In this document: in pieces, positions 1-11,237 of the stretch
How positions within the stretch are numbered: position 1 is the stretch's first letter
Layout: every line of letters starts with the position of its first letter
NCBI RefSeq assembly: GCF_000143415.4
Contig: NW_003314420.1
Span: 31,914-78,796 of the forward strand
DNA length: 46,883 nt
From: Selaginella moellendorffii
Lineage: Eukaryota > Streptophyta > Lycopodiopsida > Selaginellales > Selaginellaceae
Direction of reading: 5' to 3'
Notes under the pieces: generated by a model
What the model was told of the DNA's origin: nothing
Database searches by the model: none
Seen by the model: only the letters and a program-made list of their open reading frames with translations
Translations under genes and position numbers: made by a program

Positions 1-828
1 AGTAGGTAGTGCCACCCACACTTGGACTGGGAGCATCGGCCAGTCGATCTCCCGGGGGAACTAGAGCCGGCTCTTGAACACTTCACCAAGCTACCCCGCT
101 TGTCGGTCCGTATTCACTCTAGTCTTGGACTTCCCAGCGGTCAGTTCATCACCCAACACTGGGTCTGGCCTTCCTGGGCCAAACTGGCCTTTCCTGGCCA
201 AACTGGCTCCACTGCAGTCCTCCCCCTTACTATACTTTTGGAGCTCACCAAACCCCCCAGGGTCTGGGAGACGAACACTTTGAGCTTTCACACTCTCAGA
301 CTCGAACTCAGATTCGGACTCGGACTCGGACTTGGACTAGGACTCGAACTAGGACTCGGACTCGGACTTGGACTCGGACTCGGACTTGGACTCGGACTCA
401 GACTCGGACTCGGGCTCGGTCTCGGCCTTGGCCTCGGTCTCGGTCTCGGTCTCGGTCTCAGTCTCGGTCCCGGTCTCGGTCCCGGTCTCGATCTCAACCT
501 CGGACTCCATCTCAGGTCCATCTCGGACTCCATCTCGGACTCCGTCTCGGTCCATCTTGGACTCCATCTCGGACTCCAACTCGGGTCCATCTCGGACACT
601 TCCACGTGTCATGTGTTGGTCCTTTTGGGTCCCTTTTTGGAGCCTCGCTTATTGCTCGCTTCGTGCTTGTTCCCCAAGCCCTTTGTTGGGAGTTCCACTC
701 CCGCTCTCGACCTTTCAAGTCGGAGCTCTTAGTCCAAACGTGTTATGCTCGTTTGGCTTTCGCTTCGGCCACTACCACGTGGCACCCTTCCGGCTCCACT
801 TTGGGGCCTAGGGATTTTGTGTCTCACA
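1..828 (-). mobile_element. LARD-A copy 1, 3' LTR (partial, cut by window start)
   Basis: Long terminal repeat of a large non-coding LTR retrotransposon read on the minus strand. Base 1 aligns with base 5588 of the complete LTR at 4887-6443, so about 700 bp lie outside the window. The boundary at 828 is the inner end (TCTCACA on plus, TGTGAGA on minus), followed by the polypurine tract of the internal region. The sequence carries a hexanucleotide array (297-600) and two CACGTG boxes at 603-608 and 776-781. Open frames here come from the array and show no family similarity, so I do not call a protein. Confidence 0.85.
297..600. repeat. Hexanucleotide/12-mer array in LTR (copy 1, 3' LTR)
   Basis: Tandem hexamers CTCGGA and CTCGGT with scattered single-base variants grade into a 12-mer of the form CCATCTCGGACT. 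The hexamer keeps the period divisible by three, so long stretches are open in several frames and would read as dipeptide runs (LG, SD or TR on plus; SE or SP on minus). Confidence 0.9.
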
Positions 829-840
829 ACTCCACCACCC
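829..840 (-). other. Polypurine tract of LARD-A copy 1
   Basis: On the minus strand GGGTGGTGGAGT lies directly before the 3' LTR start TGTGAGA, the expected place of the plus-strand primer of an LTR element. The same junction occurs at 8910/8911 in copy 2. Confidence 0.7.
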
Positions 841-2310
841 ATAGACAAAATTTGATGTCCTTATCGAATAGCAAACCCTTTTATAAAGTAACACCCGCAG
901 GTATTACCATTTCCATCCTTGGCACCCAGCCAATATTGGTCTATGGTTTGACCCCGAAGGCTCACCATGCCTTGTCCATCCTCTAAGGAGCATAGTCTCT
1001 CCAACATAGAGACTCACTCGACCACCTAGGGTGGTTTGCTCTTTTTTATTGGTTCAATTCTCGCTAAACCCTTTAGAGACACCCTCTCTAACTCAATTCC
1101 ACTCATTCTTGAGTAGTCTCAGATTCCTTTGACATAACCTCTACACTTTGGAGCTTTTAATTTTGACTTCTCCGAGTCAATTTCCTAGGTGTCTCCGACA
1201 CCTTACGTTGCATATGGTGCAACTCCACTTCCCTATCCTAGGAAGTTCTTTACTTGAGGGTACCATCATCCTCTCTTTGATATTGTGCCACCTTTAGCAC
1301 TAAGTTCCAGTTATCATAATTGGTGCTAGGGCTGCCCACAGCCCTATTATTTGACTACCTTACCGCTCCCCCCTTTGGAACATCCACTTTCGCCAAATCG
1401 GAGTGGTTGGGAATCCATCGTTGGGGAAACATTGCCTTTCCCACAATCCGGTAGCACCCAACACATTAGTGTTCTCGGCCATTAGTGTTCTCGGCCTAAC
1501 TTTGCCATTTGGATTCTTTCTCATGATTCCCATGGCTCTTTTCTTAGCCACTAGTCTTTTGCTCCTATCCTTGATTGTTGCACCTAGCAACATAGGATCG
1601 CTACCTCCATTTTTGAGGTTTCCTTTCAATTCCAAGCAAACATTTTGCCTTGCTAGGTCTAGAGGGTGTTCACCCCTAGTACGTCTCTTTAACATTTTCT
1701 ACTGTGGGCTCTATCCACGGCCCAACTTTTGAGACCCTCCCTTGGATCTCTTATAAAGACTACTATCCTCGGAGTTGCTATGCCATAGCATTGACATAGC
1801 TCATTTCCCTTAGGTGTTCTTCACACTTGGTCCCCTTGACCAAGCCACACCATTACCAATAGTTCAAATCAACACTTTGAACTAGAAATCATATTCCTTA
1901 ACCCAAACAAAGACTTTGTCCTTGTTTAGCCACAAGATCAGTTGGTGATCTCATCTTGACCCCTTAACAGGTCTACTAATACGAACTAAGTCTTCCAACA
2001 TTGTTGACTATGACCCCGGGGGCATCCCCCACACTTGGTGGTGCGCCCAAGCCAGCCTTTCCGGCCAAGGATCCATAGCAATTGAGACTGGGTGTCCCCA
2101 TCTCATTCACCACGTCCTTGGTGCCCTTTGCACCAAAGTGTTCAAGTTAGATATGCCAAGCTTTCACTCTAAGCAATCTAACCGTGCATCACGACTCCGA
2201 GGCATCCCTCGCTTGGCAGTGTGCCCAAACCAGTCTCCTCACTGAGAGTCCATGACCACCAAAATATGAGTGTCCTCATATTCCAAACCATCACCATGCC
2301 CTAGTGATTT

Positions 2311-2351
2311 GGGACTCGAACCCAAGCACTAGAGGGTCGGGACTCGAACCC
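2311..2351 (-). other. Twin tRNA T-arm-like motifs in LARD-A copy 1
   Basis: On the minus strand GGGTTCGAGTCCC occurs twice, at 2311-2323 and 2339-2351. Each fits the tRNA T-arm and Pol III B-box pattern (GGTTCGANNCC). In the copy at 2311 the flanks TTGGG/CCCAA give a 5-bp stem around a 7-nt TTCGAGT loop. I do not see a matching complete tRNA cloverleaf. Confidence 0.5.
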
Positions 2352-4872
2352 AACCTCCGTATATACATCTACGGACGGCACCACTTTAGATGCCTGGCCT
2401 GACTCCCCACGCCGATGCACCAACTTATACTTAAAGCGCGCCATAGATCACAGCTTAGGAACCTAGTTCCTCCACACTGCCAAGTCCTCTCACTTGACAC
2501 ATCTATGATCATGCATGGACTCCTCCACACTTGGCCCCAAGGCCCCCCTTTATGAAGTTATCACCTTCAACTAGGGTATTTGTTCCCCCAACTTGCCAAT
2601 TTCACTTGGCAAGTCCTCCGACCACCGTAATATGGTTTCTGCATAAGTGTGAAAGTCCTTGACCATTGACTTTCGTTCAAAGCCCTCTCTTTGAACACTC
2701 GGGAACTACTTCCCTAACCTTGATAGCCTTGCCTCCTAGCAAGCTTCAAGACCATGCTTCTACTGCGCCACTCTGATTTCGCGCGTTCCATGAACCATTT
2801 ACACTTTGGCCTTTCTAAGTACTAAGTTACCTAGAATCATCTTTGGGAACCTTAAAGGGACTCTATCCCTTAGCTTGCATAGGTCTCCCTTTTTGTAAGC
2901 TTTCTAGTTGCCATATAGTCTAACATGGATAATTCCATATTTTAGACTCTCCATGGCATCAAGGTTGTTATCAACAACATCCTCAAGCCCCCACTTGATT
3001 CTCCACTCCCAGCTGGCATAATCGACCTTGGTCATGCCCTTCAATTCCTACGATTTGGTTCTATCCCCTTACTACTTGCTTTTGGCTTCACACCTTTTCT
3101 TCAGGCATTCTCCTCTAGACTAGGAGTATAGCTTTACACTTTCTATCATGCCTTAGCAAATATTTTTAAGGATGAATCTACCTGATAGCCTAGGGAGTGG
3201 TTCCTCAATCCAAGTATGCTCACCTTATAATCCCACACACCGGGATTAACGTTGCTGCTCATGGGCCTTCACTAGCCTTGCCAAAATTTCATTTTTGGCT
3301 TTGTCCAATTTGGGTAGACAGTCTTCTCCCGTCTCCGCAACTTTGGACATTTGGATAGCACCTTTTATCCATCATTCACTAGGGGCTTAGTCCCTTGGTC
3401 TTTATTTATTGCCCTCGTGACACTAAACACCACCTCCTGGTGTTCTAGAGTGTTTGGGTGTCCCAATGATGGTCTCCTTGACAATAAGCATTTCCTTTTA
3501 CGACATTGACTCACTATATCGCAACATAAGCAATTTATCCCTTATAAGGGTATATCTAACTTCCTTATGCCATTAAGAAGTCTTGGGTAGCTACCTTCTA
3601 CCCAGTTAACCAATTATCTTTGCACCTCTTGCTTAGTTGCCCCATAGTTATCAATTCCTACAACTCATTGTGTGGTGCTTCCACGCCTCCATCATTATCT
3701 GGGTCACCACACTCCAACCACATGCCTTCCAACTTAGGCTATGCCATTCCCATTTCCGTTGGGATTCCCTTTGGCAAAGGGTTCTTATGAACCTATCAAC
3801 ATAACCTCAAGGTATCACACCTTGGCACATTTGGTGTCTCCACACCCTTGGCCCCATGAGCCCATCCTTATGACACTACTTATTAGCGTCTAGGTCTTTG
3901 CCAAGACCAATATGGTTGTTCCTTATGCTAACTATCCGTTAGCACCGCACTATAGTGTTTGCACCCAACTCTGGGCCAAAGTTACTTTCTTCTGGGAACA
4001 TCTTTCCCACAACTTTAGTATGGCACATTCTGCCACCAATGAGATACCTACTGTTCTCATACTTGGATTTATGATCCTCCCCATACCTCATGGGGCACCA
4101 TACACCTCAGTCCAAATGTTTCAACCAATCCCTTAGGACCATTCCCTGACTCCACTTGAGTCATCCAGCATTTCGGACTTTGCTAATCTAACAACATGCG
4201 AGGTCTCAGTCTTAAAGGTGCCAACTCATTGGAATACAACTTCTTGTATTCATGTCCTACTCACAAGGACAATCTTTGCAAGTGTTACTCTGACACTTGA
4301 TGATTTTCTTGGGGCTAACCTTTGCCCTTTATGACTATTTGTCCATATGATGAAAATAGCAACTCATCTTTAAGTACACCCCCAACTCCTTGGGTTGTTC
4401 CAGCATTTATTAGAGGTAGCCCCGACTACCATTTTAAGGACTGGTGTCCTCTTCTGTATTTGACCTCCCACGGTCAACAATTCCGGTCTCAAATTTATGA
4501 GTACCAGCCTCAACTATATAAGGGTAATCTTGTGACTCCTTTATTGTTTTGGAGTCTACATCTTTCCCATGATCCCAACTATAATTGTTTACCACAATTA
4601 CATTAGCTCGTTTGCTATGTCAAACGCTCATCTGGATCACATCCTCAGCTCTCTGAGGAAACCCTTATACTATTCCCAAGATCCCAAAGTCGTTCCCTTA
4701 CTGGCCCTTTTCCATCCACCATATCGTGCACAAGTTCACGTATGAACTTGAGTGGAGAGCCATGTCCACTCGGCATGCTACTCCTCGAGGATAGATCCAT
4801 ATCTAGGACCTTCCAATTCCAATACAAGTGGTGATATACTTGACCACCAATAAGAGTCGAACTAAGGAACAG

Positions 4873-4884
4873 CTCTGATACCAA
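4873..4884 (-). other. Primer-binding site of LARD-A copy 1 (initiator tRNA-Met type)
   Basis: Minus-strand TTGGTATCAGAGCT starts two bases after the LTR end GCTTACA. It is complementary to the 3' end of plant initiator tRNA-Met (CTCTGATACCA). This fixes the element's orientation as minus and the LTR edge at 4887. Confidence 0.85.
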
Positions 4885-4886
4885 GT

Positions 4887-6443
4887 TGTAAGCGACTAAT
4901 TTTTCCATTCTACTTTAGTCACTTAACCACACCTCCGACCGCTTGAAGGAGTCTCACTCACAACCTCCATAAGTCCTATTCCGGACTTGGGGACTTGCTA
5001 GCCCCAAGAATGGCATCTGTGCCACTCAACCGTTGCACTTGGTCCAAGTGCTCCACGTGTCTGGTCCCAAGACTGACACCCAAAGGTACCACTGACATAT
5101 CGGCCTGTTATGCTAAGGCCATGCCCATTCACCTTTGCCGCACTAGTGGTCCAATACCACTTGCATCACAATCCCGTCTCTCCAAAACTGGGCCATCTGT
5201 CCACGAGTGGTCATCCTAGATCCACTCCTTAGCATTCTTAGGATGCCTATAGACATGGGGAATAGTCCCCAATATCCCTTTGTCAGTTTCTACCTAGTCC
5301 CTTTTCAGTCCATGGCCATGTTCGCCGACACTGCCACTAGATCAAGGCCCACAGGCCCGACCACTAAGTCCCATGGTCCTTTGGGACTTCCTCACCATGT
5401 GATTGTATCCTTAGTCATTACACTAGAGGACTGCTCCTCCTCCTTTCCCCCATTTGGGACTCCGGGGCAACATTTCAGAACACCATGGGCCTACGCAAGC
5501 CCCGTGGGTACTCTCCCCGCCTTCCGCCTTTAGGTGCTCTAGCCATGGGCTTAGAGCGAGGTTCCATTGAGCCATATCTGGTATCCAAGTAGGTAGTGCC
5601 ACCCACACTTGGACTGAGAGCATCGGCCAGTCGATCTCCCGGGGGAACCAGAGCCGGCTCTTGAACACTTCACCAAGCTACCCCGCTTGTCGGTCCGTAT
5701 TCACTCTAGTCTTGGACTTCCCAGTAGTCAGTTCATCACCCAACACTGGGTCTGGCCTTCCTGGGCCAAACTAGCCTTTCCTGGCCAAACTGGCTCCACT
5801 GCAGTCCTCCCCCTTACTATACTTTTGGCGCTCACCAAACCCCCCAGGGTCTGGGAGACAAACACTTTGAGCTTTCACACTCTTAGACTCGAACTCGGAT
5901 TCAGACTCAGACTAGGACTCGGACTCGGACTCAGACTCGGACTCGGATTCGGACTCCGACTCGGGCTCGGGCTCGATCTCGGCCTTGGCCTCGGCCTCGG
6001 TCTCGGTCTTGGTCCCGGTCTCGGTCTCGGTCTCGGTCTCGATCTTGGTCTTAGTCTTGGTCCCGGTCTCGGTCCCGGTCTCGATCTCGACCTCGAACTC
6101 CATCTCGGGTCCATCTCGGACTCCATCTCGGACTCCGTCTCGGTCCATCTCGGACTCCGTCTCGGTCCATCTCGAACTCCATCTCGGACTCCAACTCGGG
6201 TCCATCTCGGACACTTCCACGTGTCATGTGTTGGTCCTTTTGGGTCCCTTTTTGGAGCCTCGCTTATTGCTCGCTTCGTGCTTGTTCCCCAAGCCCTTTG
6301 TTGGGAGTTCCACTCCCGCTCTCGACCTTTCAAGTCGGAGCTTTTAGTCCAAACATGTTACACTCGTTTGGCTTTCGCTTCGGCCACTACCACGTGGCAC
6401 CCTTCCGGCTCCACTTTGGGGCCTAGGGATTTTGTGTCTCACA
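4887..6443 (-). mobile_element. LARD-A copy 1, 5' LTR (complete, 1557 bp)
   Basis: The LTR runs TGTAAGC...TCTCACA on plus, which is TGTGAGA...GCTTACA in element orientation. The inner end abuts the primer-binding site and the outer end abuts a gypsy pol remnant at 6444. It carries a hexamer array (5878-6212) and G-box sequences CACGTG at 5054-5059, 6218-6223 and 6391-6396; the last two would lie in U3. The expected right target-site copy is AATAA (6444-6448), but its partner lies outside the window. Confidence 0.88.
5878..6212. repeat. Hexanucleotide/12-mer array in LTR (copy 1, 5' LTR)
   Basis: Same array type as at 297-600 but different in unit order and length. CTCGGA-type hexamers come first, then CTCGGT-type, then the CCATCTCGGACT 12-mers. 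Confidence 0.9.
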
Positions 6444-7195
6444 AATAACTAGTCTATAAACAACTGAGCAAGTTCAAAAGCATTAATACTTGTCTTCACT
6501 AGGAAGAAGTGAGCCATCTTTGTCAAACAATCCACAACAACCCAAATAGCATCATTTCCTTGAAAGGTCTTGGGCAAACTAATAATAAAGTCTATCAAGA
6601 TACTATCCCACTTATTCTTGGATACATGTAGAGGATGATAGAGGCTAGCAAGCTTTTGATGATCAACTTTGACTGCCTAGCAAGTCAAATAATCACATAC
6701 GTACTTCTCAACATTTGACTTCATCCCAGACCAAAATAAATACCACTTCACTAACATATACATTCTAAGTACCCCTAGATGCCTAGCACTTGGCATATCA
6801 TGACACTCAACCAAAATTTGTTTGATGAGTTTGTTAACACGAGGAACCACTACACATCCCTTCTTCACCAGTATTCCATCTTGTATCCCAAATGATGCAA
6901 ACTTCTATAAAGGTGTCCCTCAACAAAACCTTCGTACAAATATTAGTGATAAAGGAGTCAAACTCAGTAAACTCTTGATGAATAAGATAGAACTTACCAT
7001 CATAAATAATGCATCAGCCACCTTCTATCACCTCCATGCTTATACCAGATCTTAATAGACATTTAGTTTTACTAATGAGCAAAGCAGCCTCGAAGATCCT
7101 TTTGTCGACTGAAATACTGGAGAGATTGATGGTTTGAATTTATATGGAAGTCCAATTCATATAGATAATGTTGCCATTCCTTCACAGTAGCAATC
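6444..7195 (-). pseudogene. Ty3/gypsy pol remnant: RNase H to integrase
   Basis: Minus-strand translation in shifting frames shows gypsy pol in the right order. An RNase H piece (KEWQHYLYELDFHINSNHQS, then a KVADAL motif) lies at about 7195-7040. The integrase zinc-binding domain follows (VVVPR..LI..IL.ECHD.P.ARHLG and a C-x2-C end, near 6870-6677). The start of the integrase core then appears (LIDFIISLPKTFQGNDAIWV and LTKMAHF, 6650-6450). Stops and frameshifts break it. Two LARD-A copies bound it: the 5' LTR of copy 1 on the left and the 3' LTR of copy 2 on the right. Its sequence differs clearly from the gypsy element at 11238-15215, so it is another lineage. Confidence 0.8.
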
Positions 7196-8910
7196 TGTAA
7201 GCGACTAAATTTTCCATTCTACTTTAGTCACTTAACCACACCTCCGACCACTTGGAGGAGTCTCATTCACAACCTCCATCAGTCCAATTCAGGACTTGGG
7301 ACTTGCTAGCCCCAAGAATGGCATCCATGCCACTCAACACTTGCACCTGGTCCAATTGCTCCTCGTGTCCGGTCCCAAGACCGACACCCAAAGGTACCAC
7401 TGACATCTCGGCCCGTTACGCTAAGGCCATGCCCATTCACCTTTGCTGCACTAGTGGTCCAATACCACTTGCATCACAATCCCGTCTCTCCAAGACTGGG
7501 CCATCTGTCCACGAGTGGTCATCCTAGATCCACTCCTTAGCATCTTTAGGATGCCCACAGACCTGGGGAATTGCCTTCCCCAAAGTCCCTTTGTCAGTTC
7601 CTACCAAGTCCCTTTCTGCCCCTGGCCATGTTTGCCAACACTGCCACTGGATCGAGGTCCACAGGCCTGACCCCTAAGTCCCATGGTCCTCTGGGACTTC
7701 CTCACCACACGACTGTGTCCTTGGTCACTACCCCAGAGGACTGCTCCTCTTCCTTTCCACAGTCTAGGCCTTTGGGACAACATTTCGGAACACCGTGGCC
7801 TTACGCGAGCCACCTAGGTACTCTCCCCGCCTTTCACCTTTAGGTGCTCTAGCCATGGGCTTAGAGTGAGGTTCCATTGAGCCACGCCTGGTATCCAAGT
7901 AGGTAGTGCCACCCACACTTGGACTGGGAGCATCGGCTAGTCGATCTCCCGGGGGAACTAGAGCCAGCTCTTGAACACTTCACCAAGCGACCCCACTTGT
8001 CGGTCCGTATTCACTCTAGTCTTGGACTTCCCAGTGGTCAGTTCATCACCCAACACTGGGTCCAGCCTTCTTGGGCCAAACTGGCCTTTCCTGGCCAAAC
8101 TGGCTCCACTGCAGTCCTCCCCCTACTATACTTTTGGAGCTCACCAAACCCCCCAGGGTCTGGGAGACGAACGCTTTGGGCTTTCACCCTCTCAGACTCG
8201 AACTTGGACTCGGACTCGGACTCAAACTCAGACTTGGACTCGGACTCGGACTCGGACTCGGGCTTGGGCTCGGTCTCAGCCTTGGCCTCGGTCTCGGTCT
8301 CGGTCCCGGTCTCGGTCTCGGTCCCAGTCCCGGTCTCGGTCTCGACCTCGGACTCCATCTCGGGTCCTTCTCGGACTCCATCTCGGACTCCATCTCGGAC
8401 TCCGTCTCGGTCCATCTCGGAATCCACCTCGGACTCCATCTCGGACTCCGTCTCGGTCCATCTCGGACTCCATCTCGGACTCCATCTCGGGTCCATCTCG
8501 GACTCCGTCTCGGTCCACCTCGTACTCCACTTCAGGTCCATCTCGGACTCCATATCGGACTCCATCTCGGACTCCACTTCAGGTCCATCTCGGACTCCAT
8601 ATCGGACTCCATCTCGGACTCCACTTCGGACTCCATATCGAACTCCAACTAGGGTCCGCCTCGGACTCCATCTCGGACACTTCCACGTGTCATGTGTTGG
8701 TCCTTTTTGGGTCCCTTTTTGGAGCCTCGCTTATTGCTCGCTTCATGCTTGTTCCTCGAGCACTTTGTTGGGAGTTCCACTCCCACTCTCAACCTTCCAA
8801 GTTGGAGCTTTTAGTCCAAATGTGTTACGCTCGTTTAGCTTTCGCTTCGGCCACTACCACATGGCACCCTTCCGGGTCCACTTTGGGGCCTAGGGATTTT
8901 GTGTCTCACA
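7196..8910 (-). mobile_element. LARD-A copy 2, 3' LTR (complete, 1715 bp)
   Basis: Same LTR as 4887-6443, running TGTAAGC...TCTCACA on plus. It is about 160 bp longer, and most of the difference lies in the hexamer/12-mer array at 8190-8690. One G-box (CACGTG, 8684-8689) is kept; the second is mutated to CACATG. Left flank CAATC (7191-7195) would be one target-site copy; the other cannot be found because the 5' side of this element is missing. Confidence 0.87.
8190..8690. repeat. Hexanucleotide/12-mer array in LTR (copy 2)
   Basis: Expanded array dominated by CCATCTCGGACT-type units and the variant containing CCACTTCAGGT. Two forward frames are open across more than 900 bp, which follows from the period and not from coding selection that I can see. 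Confidence 0.9.
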
Positions 8911-11237
8911 ACTCCACCACCTATAGATGAAGTTCGATGTCCTCATCGAACGGTAAACCCTTTTATAAAGTAACACCCGCAGGTATTACCATTCCCATCC
9001 TTGGCACCCGGCCAATATTTGTCTATGGTTTGACCCCGAAGGCTCACCATGCCTTGTCCATCCTCTAAGGAGGATAGTCTCTCCAACTTAGAAACTGATT
9101 GGACCACTTGGGGTGGTTCTTTCCGTTTATTGGTTTAGTTCTCGCTAAACCCGTTAGAGGCACCCTGTCTAACTCAATTTCCACTACTCATTCTTGAGTA
9201 GTCACAGATTCCATTGATCTACCTTTGCACTTTGGAACATTTACTTTTGACTTCTTGAAGTCAATTTCCTAGGTGTCTTCGACACCTTGCCTTGCACATT
9301 TTGTGCAACTCCACTTCCCCTCCTAGGAAGTTCTCTACTCGAGGGCACCCTCATCCTCTTTTCTATTTTTGTGCCACCATTGGCATTACATTCCATTTAT
9401 CATTATTTGTGCTAGGGCTGTCCACGGCCCTATCTTTTGGCTACTTAGTTGCTCCCTCACTTGGAGCCTTTCCTTTGCCAAATTGGAGCACTTGGGAATC
9501 CATCCTTGCAAGTCCACTTCTTTTTCCGCAATTCGTTAGCATCAAACACATTAGTGTTCCTTGGCTAACTTTGCCACTTGGATTCTTTCCAATGGATTCC
9601 ACGGCCCTATCTTGGGCACTCGTCTTTTGCTCCTATCCTTGGATTGTTGCACCAAGCAACATAGGATCGCTACCTCCATTTTTGAGGTTTCCTTTCGGTT
9701 CCATAGCAAACACTTTGCTTTGCCAAGTCCAAAGGGTGTTCACCCCTAGTACGTCTCTTTAACATTTTCTGTCGTGGGCTCTATCCACGGCCCAACTTTT
9801 TGAGACCTTCCCTTGGATCTTTTATAGAGACTACTTTCCTTGGACTTACTATGCCATAGCATTGACATAGCTCATTTCCCTTAGGTGTGCTTCCCACTTG
9901 GTCACCTCAACCAAGCCACACCTTTATCAATGGTTCAAATCAACACTTTTGAACTAGGAATCATATTCCTTAACCCAAACAAAGACTTTGTCCTTGTTTT
10001 AGCCACAAGATCACCTAGTGATCTTATCTTGACCCCTTAATAGGTCTATCAATAGGGACTAGGTCTTCCAGACCCTTCTAAGTTGTTGACTATGACCCCG
10101 GGGGCATCCCCCACACTTGGCGGTGCGCCCAAGCCAGCCCTTCTGGCCAAGGATCCATAGCAACTGAGACTTGGGTGTCCCCATCTCATTCACCACGTCC
10201 TTGGTGCACTTTGCACCAAAGTGTTCAAGTTAGATATGCCGAGCTTTCACTCTAAGCAATCTAACCGTGCATCACGACTCCGAGGCATCCCTCGCTTGGC
10301 GGTGTGCCCAAACCAGTCTCCTCACTGAGAGTCCATGACCACCGAAATATGAGTGTCCTCATATTCCAAACCATCACCACGCCCTAGTGATTTGGGACTC
10401 GAACCCAAGCACTAGAGGGTCGGGACTCGAACCCAACCTCCGTATATGCATCTACGGACGGCACCACTTTAGATGCCTGGCCTGACTCAACTTATACTCA
10501 AAGCGTGCTATAGATCACTGCTTAGGAACCTAGTTCCTCCACATTGCCAAGTCCTCTAACTTAATGAGTCTGTGATCATGCATGGACTCCTCCATGCTTG
10601 GCCCCATGGCCCACCCTTTTTGAAGTTATCACCTTCAACTAGGGTATTTGTTCCCCTGACTTGCCAATCTCGCTTTGGCAAGTCCTCCGACCACTGTAAC
10701 ATGGTTCCTGCACAAGCGTGAAAGCCCTTGATCATCAACTTTCGTTCAAAGCCCTCTCTTTGAACACTCGGGAACTACTTCCCTAACCTTGATAGCCTTG
10801 CCTCATGACAAGCTTCAAGACCACGCTTCTGCTGCGCCACTCTGATATCGCGCGTGCTTTGAACCATTTACACTTGGCCTTTCTAGGTACTAAGCTACCT
10901 AGAATCATCTTTGGGAACCTTGAAGGAACTCTGTCCCTTAGCTTGCTAAGGCCTCCCTTTTTGCAAGCTTTCCAATTACCATATAGTCTAACATGGACAA
11001 TTCCATATTTTAGACTCTCCATAGCATCACGGTTGCTAGCGGCAACACCCTCGAGCCCCCACTTGATTCTCCACTCCCAGCTGGCATAACTACCCTTGGT
11101 TATGCCCTTCGATTCCTATGGTTTGGTTCTATCCCCTTACTACTTGCTTTTGGCTTCACACCTTTCCTTCGGTCATTCTCCTCTCGACTAAGAGGATAGC
11201 TTTGCACTTTCTATCATGCCTTAACAAGTATTCTTAG
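8911..11237 (-). mobile_element. LARD-A copy 2, internal region (5' part missing)
   Basis: Matches the 829-3170 part of copy 1 in the same orientation, with no recognisable protein. Similarity stops near 11237, just after the CTTTCTATCATGCCTTA block, where integrase sequence of the next element starts. The primer-binding site and 5' LTR of this copy are absent, so the join is a deletion or rearrangement and not a clean insertion. Confidence 0.8.
10394..10434 (-). other. Twin tRNA T-arm-like motifs in LARD-A copy 2
   Basis: GGGTTCGAGTCCC occurs on the minus strand at 10394-10406 and 10422-10434, with the same 28-bp spacing as in copy 1 (2311-2351). Confidence 0.5.

Larger units (their letters stand above)
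829..4886 (-). mobile_element. LARD-A copy 1, internal region (non-coding)
   Basis: About 4.06 kb between two LTRs. I find no gag, protease, reverse transcriptase or integrase motif on either strand, and the open frames are short and scattered. The same sequence recurs at 8911-11237 in the same orientation and, inverted, at 35353-38566. This layout (LTRs above 1.5 kb, conserved non-coding core, primer-binding site and polypurine tract present) fits a large retrotransposon derivative moved by proteins supplied elsewhere. Blocks visible in all copies include the motif around CTTTCTATCATGCCTTA near 3140 and the block at 2010-2160. Confidence 0.8.

Noticed and set aside
297-600. CRISPR array
   Set aside because: Short tandem hexamers without spacers, in plant LTRs.
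22-811. Long open frames with LG, SD or TR dipeptide runs, also at 5687-6448, 7919-8930 and 33720-34753
   Set aside because: They follow from the hexamer arrays in LTRs, are open in several overlapping frames, and show no conserved domain.
2311-2351. tRNA gene
   Set aside because: Two T-arm motifs only; I could not fold a full cloverleaf with acceptor and anticodon arms.
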